Under the pieces are notes generated by a model that did not search any database, was not told the origin of the DNA, and saw only the letters and a program-made list of their open reading frames with translations. From contig NZ_JAFEJU010000005.1 of assembly GCF_018555455.1 (NCBI RefSeq), positions 1 through 64,000 on the forward strand: 64,000 bases of DNA, in the 5' to 3' direction. This stretch comes from Bifidobacterium colobi (GTDB lineage: Bacteria; Actinomycetota; Actinomycetes; Actinomycetales; Bifidobacteriaceae). Both the position numbers and the translations under genes were made by a program. Below are positions 25,435-33,000 of this stretch, one piece after another (position 1 is the first letter of the stretch; each line of letters begins with the position of its first letter).

Positions 25435-25539
25435 ATGCCCACCAATTCCGAATACTATCACACATTAAACATGCATGTGAACCACATTCACATTTGTTTT
25501 ATTAGAACTTCAGTTATATACTCACAGTATAACCTGTGA
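25435..25539 (+). CDS. Possible 34-residue peptide before the methylase-like gene
   Basis: AAGGAGAG is seven bases before the ATG at 25435. The frame reads MPTNSEYYHTLNMHVNHIHI and ends with YSQYNL and TGA. It is AT-rich, unlike the neighbouring genes, and overlaps the palindromic promoter region, so it may be a chance frame or a gene start left by deletion. Confidence 0.25.
   Translation: MPTNSEYYHTLNMHVNHIHICFIRTSVIYSQYNL
25474..25538. promoter_or_regulatory. Nested palindromes in the methylase-like gene promoter
   Basis: ATGTGAACCACATTCACAT (25474-25492), GTTATATACTCACAGTATAAC (starting near 25513) and TCACAGTATAACCTGTGA (starting near 25522) are inverted repeats in an AT-rich stretch 40-105 bases before the GTG at 25577. 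They are candidate operator sites, possibly for the protein's own N-terminal HTH. Confidence 0.45.
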
Positions 25540-25576
25540 ATAGGGTCACACAGAGCACGACAACATAGGAGTCACA

Positions 25577-27838
25577 GTGGATATGGAACACGACAAGCCC
25601 GCAAAGTGGTCATGCACCGAGAACACGCTCTCCTCCGCCGATATTGCCCGTATGGCCGGCGTACGCCCATCCGCAGTATCGAACTGGCGCAATCGAGAAA
25701 ACAAGAACTTTCCAAAGCCCGTGGACTCCAAAGACGGTCGCCCTCTGTTCGACTACGACGAGGTGGCAGCATGGCTCACCAGCAATAACATCGCATTCGA
25801 AGACACTCGCATGGAACAGGCTGCCTGGTCGTTCTTCGACCGCTGGCGCAATCAGGCTGACCCAATGGCAATGATGTCACTGCTCCTGTGGGCTCTTTGC
25901 GTTCGCAGTACAGCCAACAGCTTCCATTGCGAAGCCGAATGGCAAGCATTTCTTTCCAAAGTCGACGCCGAGCAATCATATACAGATGCATGCCAGCAAC
26001 TGGTCAGCACATTGCTGAATGCATACGATGGCAGTTCCACCTCAGCAACTCGCCTTGCCCTAACGCCACCGTCCGAAATCGAACAGCTGCAACCAAACGA
26101 ATTAGCTGAGCTGCTTCATTTCGCAAACAATCTCTTCGCCCTCGGCGCCGACAAAATGAATCAGCTCGTATCGATGATGCTTGAACGCACCATCATCAGC
26201 CAAGGACGCATGAACGGCGAATTCGGATGCCCGAAATCACGCGTATCGGTTTTGCTAGCCAAACTTGCCGCTGCGCACATCAACAAACATGAATCAGGCA
26301 AACAATCCATCATCGCGTACGATCCCGCATGCGGCATCCTTGAAAGTCTGCTTCAACTGGGCAGCATCATAGGAAAAGACGCCAACGCGCAGCAGCCTGC
26401 AGTCGGAGATAATCAACAAAGCAATAGCGAGCGCATCATCAAATTCCATTGCGCCGATATCAACATTCGTACATCGACCATTGCCGCACGCCGCTTCCTC
26501 CTTGCCGATCTCACAGGCATTGCGCTCGATATCCATACGCAAGACTGCCTTGTACAGGATCCTTCTCCTCGCACGAGAGCGGATGTCGTTGTATTGGAGA
26601 CACCGTTCGCCCTGAGATGGGAGCCGAATGACATGGATCTGCGTTGGCGATATGGCATGCCCTCGAAAAACGATTCAGCATTGGCGTGGGTGCAGGATGC
26701 GCTCGCACATCTTTCCGACGTCGGACGCGCATTTGTCGTAACCTCTGGAGGCCCATTGTTCAGGACGGGTTCCGAGACCGATGTGCGTCGTGCTCTCGTT
26801 GCCGCAGGATGCGTAGAGTCGATTATTGCGTTGCCTTCCAATCTGTATGTCAATACGGCAATTCCTACGTTCCTCTGGGTGCTGACTCCTCCGAACAAGA
26901 CCCGCGATACGGTGAGCATGGTCAGCATGACTGTGGAAAGCGATGCGTATGGTGTGCAGGATAAGCCAATCGAATGGATGGAACAGACACTGGAATGGTT
27001 CGCGCATGGTTCTTTGCTTCCCACGCGTCCTCTTATAGCGCGAACCGTTCGCTCGATTGAATTGTTAGGCGATCCACAGGTCACGTTGTTGCCATCGCAA
27101 TGGCTTGACGCTGACAAACAGAACCCGGACGAGATCGAACTTACTTATACGCAGCAGCAGAATGTTCTGACGCCTATGAACGTTCTGGCATCCAAGGCGT
27201 TTGAGACTTTACGACAGTTTGACGCACAGGGTTTGGATTGCCGCGATATCACCACTGTCCGCTTGGGAAGCATCGCCACGATAAAGCAAGGCGACTATAA
27301 GCCAGAGCGCAAGTCGGGATACGCGTTGCACGAACAAGTTATGCCGGAAGATGTGGTCACTCCAGACGATGTGAGCGCTCATCAACTGCGAGAATTGGAT
27401 TCAACACAGGATTTTGCCGAAAGCAGCAGAATGACTGCCAAGAACGACATTCTGCTGATCTCCGGCGAACTTGCTAAAGCTGTGGTGGATGAGTCCGGTG
27501 GCCGCCGCGTGCATAAGAATGTGCACATCGTCAAACTGATGGATGAGGAGCGCTGGAATCCACAATATGTGGCGTTGATGGCAGAAGGTACTTGGAACCG
27601 CGACCGGCAGACACCTTCCATATTTGTTAAAGGCATTCGCCCGGCTCAACTGGAGATTCCCGCATTGCCTTTGGATCAGCAAAACCGTGTAGTCGCCTAT
27701 GCGCACGCCGTAGAAACATTGCGGCAGAGCGCGGAACTGTACCGTACTCAGCTCAGTACGGTGACTAGCGCCATTCGATACGGTGCAGCTATCGGCATGA
27801 ATACCCGCGAACAGTCAAGGAGCGATCAGGAACAATGA
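25577..27838 (+). CDS. HTH-containing N6-adenine methylase/specificity-like protein with degenerate catalytic motif
   Basis: 753 residues in three parts. Residues about 18-68 are a MerR-like HTH (SADIARMAGVRPSAVSNWRN, then GRPLFDYDEVAAWL). Residues about 190-470 resemble a type I HsdM methylase core: motif I is DPACGI (Asp249) and the later ADVVVLETPFALRW occupies the place of the catalytic NPPF motif but reads Glu341-Thr-Pro-Phe344. Residues about 560-740 resemble half of an HsdS specificity subunit (RLGSIATIKQGDY; IPALPLDQQNRVVAYAHAVE). No restriction subunit is present. The altered motif suggests it binds specific DNA without methylating it, or uses unusual chemistry. GTG 25577 follows TAGGAG at good spacing. 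Confidence 0.75.
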   Translation: MDMEHDKPAKWSCTENTLSSADIARMAGVRPSAVSNWRNRENKNFPKPVDSKDGRPLFDYDEVAAWLTSNNIAFEDTRMEQAAWSFFDRWRNQADPMAMMSLLLWALCVRSTANSFHCEAEWQAFLSKVDAEQSYTDACQQLVSTLLNAYDGSSTSATRLALTPPSEIEQLQPNELAELLHFANNLFALGADKMNQLVSMMLERTIISQGRMNGEFGCPKSRVSVLLAKLAAAHINKHESGKQSIIAYDPACGILESLLQLGSIIGKDANAQQPAVGDNQQSNSERIIKFHCADINIRTSTIAARRFLLADLTGIALDIHTQDCLVQDPSPRTRADVVVLETPFALRWEPNDMDLRWRYGMPSKNDSALAWVQDALAHLSDVGRAFVVTSGGPLFRTGSETDVRRALVAAGCVESIIALPSNLYVNTAIPTFLWVLTPPNKTRDTVSMVSMTVESDAYGVQDKPIEWMEQTLEWFAHGSLLPTRPLIARTVRSIELLGDPQVTLLPSQWLDADKQNPDEIELTYTQQQNVLTPMNVLASKAFETLRQFDAQGLDCRDITTVRLGSIATIKQGDYKPERKSGYALHEQVMPEDVVTPDDVSAHQLRELDSTQDFAESSRMTAKNDILLISGELAKAVVDESGGRRVHKNVHIVKLMDEERWNPQYVALMAEGTWNRDRQTPSIFVKGIRPAQLEIPALPLDQQNRVVAYAHAVETLRQSAELYRTQLSTVTSAIRYGAAIGMNTREQSRSDQEQ

Positions 27839-27903
27839 AGCGTTCACTACTGTACGCGATACCGCTGCCTGTGATTATCGGCCGCTATGAACTTCACTGA
27901 CGA
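27835..27903 (+). CDS. Short coupled frame after the methylase-like gene
   Basis: An ATG overlaps the methylase-like stop (ATGA at 27835-27838), as in true operons, and encodes MKRSLLYAIPLPVIIGRYEL before a His codon and TGA. It looks like the start of a truncated partner gene. Confidence 0.3.
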
Positions 27904-27994
27904 GGAAATCAGTCAAGCCATTAAGGATTGCTATGCGCGGAATGCTGCACGAGGCCGCATGACACTGCAAGAAGACATCAAGAAAGCCGATTAA
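27887..27994 (+). CDS. Possible 35-residue protein, or fragment of the same partner
   Basis: The frame opened at ATG 27887 reads MNFTDEEISQAIKDCYARNA and ends TLQEDIKKAD. It is compact and helical, like the C-terminal part or regulator of a toxin-antitoxin or restriction module, and overlaps the previous short frame in another register. Between here and 28063 I see nothing else. Confidence 0.35.
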   Translation: MNFTDEEISQAIKDCYARNAARGRMTLQEDIKKAD

Positions 27995-28063
27995 TTACTT
28001 GGTTCCCTGCTATCTCAGCCCTGTAGTATTCCGGCAACTCATAGCGCGCAATGTGCGCAACCA

Positions 28064-28759
28064 CTACGCCAAAGAGGCCACGGCTTCGTACATGTTTTGC
28101 ACGCCCGACGAATCCGGTTGCAGCACGGTGAGGAATCGCACATGATTGCCTGCAACCGGCACGATGCCTCCCATCGATGGGCAGGAATCAGCCACCGCCC
28201 TGGTCAACGCCGATTCGACCATGGACGGCAGCCCCTCATCCAACGCGATCACCAATGCGGTGAGGTTCTCATGCTTCACCGCATCATATCGCGAACCATC
28301 AAAGTTTTCGTTGTAGTCCAGCAGATAGATGCGCACATGATGACCGTACAAGGTGCGATCCATGAGCATGCGGATCGACCGGTCATACGCACGATTGAAC
28401 GGCTCGGCATCGCGCGGCACCGGCACCTGCATAGGCGCAACCACATCCTCCAAACCGTCCGGCCCTCCGGTGACCGTCACCTGACCGCCAAATCGTTGAT
28501 TGGTGGTCACTGAAGAACTCGCACCCTTGAGAAAACTCGTATATGCGGCACCGCAGCCTTCGGCGATCGCACGAGCCTTGGCATCCGTCCAGCTGATTGC
28601 TTTCTCACCGAACGTACCGGCGATGTACGCGGTGGCGACCGGCGCAGCACTGCTGCCATCCTTCGGCTTGCGAAGCGCCGCAATCACACCCGCAACCGCA
28701 CAGCCCACACAAAGCACCAGGCCAACAATCGTAATAACCCACACAAAAGTCGTGCTCAT
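28064..28759 (-). CDS. Membrane-anchored protein of unknown function
   Basis: 231 residues. An N-terminal membrane helix (FVWVITIVGLVLCVGCAVAGVIAA, residues about 5-29) is followed by a soluble domain, without lipobox spacing. The soluble part has segments such as ISWTDAKARAIAEGCGAAYT, VTVTGGPDGLEDVV and LLDYNENFDGSRYDAVKHEN. No known motif. The ATG at 28759 has little ribosome-site support in the preceding bases. Possibly a conserved Bifidobacterium protein. Confidence 0.6.
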   Translation of the reverse strand: MSTTFVWVITIVGLVLCVGCAVAGVIAALRKPKDGSSAAPVATAYIAGTFGEKAISWTDAKARAIAEGCGAAYTSFLKGASSSVTTNQRFGGQVTVTGGPDGLEDVVAPMQVPVPRDAEPFNRAYDRSIRMLMDRTLYGHHVRIYLLDYNENFDGSRYDAVKHENLTALVIALDEGLPSMVESALTRAVADSCPSMGGIVPVAGNHVRFLTVLQPDSSGVQNMYEAVASLA

Positions 28760-28840
28760 CCCTTATCACCGTTTCCCTTCCCTTGGCCCAACAACCACGG
28801 CGATCACTCGATTCAATCAGTTCAACATGAACAGGTCATT

Positions 28841-28846
28841 TATAAT
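28841..28846 (+). promoter_or_regulatory. Consensus -10 of a leaderless message
   Basis: TATAAT stands seven bases before the ATG at 28854, and no ribosome site intervenes. Transcription should start at or beside the start codon. Confidence 0.55.
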
Positions 28847-28853
28847 GATACCC

Positions 28854-29045
28854 ATGAGAATTCCCAAGATTTCTACTTTGTATATGATTACGGCTGCGCT
28901 CAACGCAGTATCGGCAATCCTCGAGTGCGTGCAGGCAAAGCCAAATCCTTCACGTGTCATGATGCGAATTTCACTGACTCTATCTTGGGCCATCATCACC
29001 GCTCTCCAGCTACAAAATGAGCAGGAAGCGGAGATTACCGAATAA
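28854..29045 (+). CDS. Small two-helix membrane protein
   Basis: 63 residues. Two hydrophobic segments (STLYMITAALNAVSAILECV and MRISLTLSWAIITALQL) flank a basic loop (QAKPNPSRVM); the tail is acidic (NEQEAEITE). A perfect TATAAT placed for leaderless expression supports a real gene despite its size. Function unknown. It is convergent with the Vsr-like gene, 25 bases apart. Confidence 0.5.
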   Translation: MRIPKISTLYMITAALNAVSAILECVQAKPNPSRVMMRISLTLSWAIITALQLQNEQEAEITE

Positions 29046-29070
29046 GCATACTCAGCCACAAACTCTGCTT

Positions 29071-30024
29071 TTATGAGTTCTTTCCTGAATCGTTCGCAAT
29101 GCTGCGCACATCATTCAGGAAAGAGTTCAATCGTTTTGCGCGTTTGCGATTATCGCAGAAACGGCATTCCCAATATGAAAGAACCGCCCAGCCCTCATCA
29201 ATTAATCGCTGGCGTTCCTCAACCATTTGCCACCATTCCTCAATATGGGTTTCCTGCCACATGCGCTGCGATTCAGGTGGCAGCGCCTTGCGACGGCACT
29301 CCTGCCGATCATGCCACAGACAAGAATCCACGAATACCATGATGCGGTATTTCGGCAGCACAATATCTGGCGTGCCAGGATACCGCGAATCATACTTTCT
29401 AAATCGAAAACCATTACGGAATAATACGGATCTCAGTTGTCTGAGCGACGGCTCCATATATGATGATTTTTCCGCCGTACATGAGCTCTGCGAACCAGCC
29501 ACCTGTTTGGCATAGAACAATTCGATATCCTGATCATCCGAATAATAACGAAATGATGCAGTAATGGAATCATCCACAAAGTTCATAATCATCCGAACGG
29601 TTTGCTTCGCTTCTTCCTGCGATGCAGCCTTCCCGTACGCGTCAAATTCAGGAATCGTGTATATCCAATCCTCACCAATATGCTCAATGAAAACAGAAAC
29701 ACCTTTAAGATTCGCTGATGTGATATTCGTTTGAACTGCTGGCTTACTCTTTTTGCGATAATAAGACTTCCCGCCATACCCCGGTTTCGACGTCAGATGG
29801 TATCCATGACATTGCGGGCAAAGATAATACCGCTTCTCATCCTTGTTTCGCGTTCGTCCGCGTCGCTGGCGCTGAGTACTGGCCAAAGCAATCTTCGCAT
29901 CCAATTCAGTACGGAAACGAACTTTTCCACATGCGCGCGAGGTATTGGAGGACTTGTTGCGCGCCCATTCTTGTTGCCGTTGTTGGAATACGCGAGACTT
30001 TTGTTTCGGCGTTCTAATGCCCAT
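29071..30024 (-). CDS. Zinc-finger, HicB-like and Vsr-like endonuclease fusion
   Basis: 317 residues. The N-terminus (1-85) is basic and carries Cys32, Cys69, Cys72 and His76 in YYLCPQCHGYHLTSK, a zinc-binding motif. Residues about 107-155 (KGVSVFIEHIGEDWIYTIPE, then a helix) resemble a HicB antitoxin-type partial RNase H fold. Residues 188-305 match very short patch repair endonuclease: LRSVLFRNGFRFRKYD, RYPGTPDIVLP with Asp220 at the catalytic position, VDSCLWH with His238, and GWAVLSYWECRF. In classical Vsr the last motif reads HGCFWH, so the first His is Asp here. ATG 30024 follows GCAGGAGGTG. It lies 49 bases downstream of lhr on the same strand. A DNA mismatch or defence nuclease is likely; the target is unknown. 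Confidence 0.75.
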   Translation of the reverse strand: MGIRTPKQKSRVFQQRQQEWARNKSSNTSRACGKVRFRTELDAKIALASTQRQRRGRTRNKDEKRYYLCPQCHGYHLTSKPGYGGKSYYRKKSKPAVQTNITSANLKGVSVFIEHIGEDWIYTIPEFDAYGKAASQEEAKQTVRMIMNFVDDSITASFRYYSDDQDIELFYAKQVAGSQSSCTAEKSSYMEPSLRQLRSVLFRNGFRFRKYDSRYPGTPDIVLPKYRIMVFVDSCLWHDRQECRRKALPPESQRMWQETHIEEWWQMVEERQRLIDEGWAVLSYWECRFCDNRKRAKRLNSFLNDVRSIANDSGKNS

Positions 30025-30073
30025 TGACACCTCCTGCAACATTGAAAGCCAGCGTCGGTCGATTATCGCCACA

Positions 30074-33000
30074 CTAGTATAGCCGCATGCCTTGGGGAAC
30101 GGGGACGAAGCCGGCTTGGTGAAGCGTGCGGGCGAATGGGTGGCGGGCATTCAATGGCTCACCGTTGATATCACTGAACGTTACCGTCGCCGACCCACTT
30201 CCAGCAGCGACAGCCCCGGTACTCGCACGCTGCAGTGCATAGGCCAGTTCCGCAGCGGCTTTGCGCATCATGGCATCGGCTGGAATATTGGCACCAGTGG
30301 TTTCATCGTCAATGGCATCGGCTTGAGACTGCGTTTCGAACGCCGTCAGATGCTTGGATTTCACCGTGGCGTACAGCAATGGTCCGCGCACACTCAACAC
30401 CACGAGCGAGCCGGCACGGCGCGTCGGCTTGGTGGCTTCAGCGCTCACTTGAGGCCAACTGATGGCTGCGCCGCTCAGGTTCGCGGGATCCAATACGCTC
30501 AGCGCCACCACGGTTTGCTCGCGACTCTCCAGCGGGTGACGCAACGCATCCACGGTCTCACGCTCCGCGAATTGAGCCGCTCCGAAACCACGCACAAACA
30601 TGCCTCGCACCAGTCGGCCGTGCTCCTCCATACGCTTGAGCAGCGGATACAATGCAGAGAATCCTCCCGGCACTTTTTCCTGATCGATCAACGGTTGCGC
30701 GATAACGCCATAGCGGTCAAGCAATACCTCCACCAAAGCGAGCGCCTGCTGCGCTTGCATGGACTGCGCAGTTTCCGATGCCTGAGCATTGGCATCATCA
30801 TCGGTCGGATCGGCGGCCGTCAACGACCATAATCCCGACAGTGTCATGTCCGTGGTTGCGCGGCGAATCGGCGCGACCCTTCCCCGCCGTCTCGAAACCG
30901 TGGCTTTACGCCGGCTATTCTGCCCACCGACACTTGCCGCCAACGCTCGTACAGGCGCAAAGCTGGAATTGGTGACTTTGCCTTGCCACACGAGACTCCA
31001 AAGCGCATCCTTGAACTGTTGTTCGCTCCACTCCTGAGGGATGATTTCGCCGGTTTCCGGATTGATATCCGGTTCCGCGGTCTCATTCCAGATACGCTTG
31101 GCAGCGTCCATCAACTGGCGCGCATGGAAAGCGCCGCCCGCCGAGAGCGCCGCAAGAATAGCTTGCGGCATGGTGGCTGATTCGCCGCCATCGGCATTGA
31201 TGCCGCCAATGCCGCTGGTACCACCATTGCCATGACCGGCATTGTTGTGGTCACTGGCACTATTGCCCTCCAAAGCATCTGCCATGGAATCCACAGCATG
31301 TGATTCGTCTGGCAGCAGCACTGAATCCGCAGGGTGGAAGCTAATCTCACCGGCCTCCAAAGCACCTGTTGCACCGGCTTTGGAACCGACCCACACCACG
31401 TCTCCCGAGGTGAGCAATTCATCCAACATCGCCGGCTGATAGTTGCGCACGCGGGCCGGGAATATGGATGATTCCCATAACGCGGCCGGCAAGGCTACGT
31501 CTTCCAACTGTTCGATGATGCGCATCAATCCGTCCGCGCCCTCATATCGTTCGCCGCCAACAGGCCCTACGCCTTGACGGTCGAGTAGGAACATCTGATA
31601 GGCGGCCGGATCCACTGGTTTGATGGCTTTGCGCGCTTTGGCCAGTGAACGTTGGCGGATTCGGCGGAACACATCCTTATGCAGCCACTGTCCAGATTGC
31701 GAAGCGGAAGTCTCTGGCTGTACGACGGAAGCCTCAGTGGCATCAGCACCGCGCCTGCCATCACCATGGCAATCCGTACTGCTGCAATCATCGACAAAGT
31801 GTCCTTTGATGAGTTCGCCGGCATTGGCCAGTCTGTCCAGCTCATGTACCGCGTCATCCGCGGCAATGTTCAGGTTTTTGATGATTTGCTCGGTGGTGAA
31901 CGGACCGTGCGTTTTCGCATATCGGGTGACTCTGCCGGCGATATCATCCGCGGCAAGCTCGTTCCAAAAGGTGCGCTCCCCCAGTTCCTGTTCCACAGCG
32001 CGAATCACATCAGCATCCAGAACCTGAGCCATATTCGTGCTGCCAAACAAACGTTCAAGCACCTGTGGATCCAGCGAAAGCAACTGAGCGTTGCGTTCGG
32101 CCTGCGGCTGATCATACTGGTACATCACCGCGCCCACGAAACCGAAGAGAATGTTCTCGGCGAACGGCGACGGCACATCCGTTTCAACATCCTTGATGAC
32201 GATGTTGCCGGATTCAAGTCCGGTCATCACCTCATGCAAAGCAGGCATGTCATACACATCCTGCAAGCATTCGCGCGCGGTTTCCAACAGCAGCGGGAAG
32301 TTTTTGGCGGTTCTGGCCGACTGGAGCAATTGCGCCGCCCTAAGCCGTTGCTGCCAGAGCGGCACGCGGCGGCCGGGGTCGGAGCGCGGCATGAACAGGG
32401 AACGTGCAGCGCATTCACGGAATCGGGCGGCGAACAGCACGGATTCGCCAACCTGGCGTTCCACATCGGAGCGCAGATCCTCCGGGTCGAAGAGGAACAA
32501 GTCAGCTACCGAAATATGGCCTTCACCATCCGGCAGCTGGATCACGATGCCATCGTCCGCCGCATAGGCCTGACCGTCGAAACCGTAGCGAATGGCGAGT
32601 CTACGGCTGATGGCCATGGCCCACGGCTCATGCACGCGGCGGCCGAAGGGGCTCAGCAATACGATGCGCCAGCCGCCATCCTCGTCACGCGTGCGCTCCA
32701 CTACCAAAGTCCTGTCATCCGGTACGACACCGGTGGCGGCCTGTTGCTCGGCAAGAAGACTCGCAAGGTTGGTTATGGAGTTGGCGTCAAGGCCGTCATG
32801 TTGAAGGCGACGCATGACGGCTTGGGTGAAGTGTGGCCGTGCTCTCCCCTCAGTCGACGCACGGCGGCAGCTTCCCTCCCGAGAGTGGGCAGAGGAAGAT
32901 TCAGACTCAGACTCAGGCGAAGATGCGGGCCGCTCCAATCCGGCGGTGGTTTCGCGTAGGAATCGGCCGATGGTTGCGCTGAAGCCATAGTCGCGTCCCG

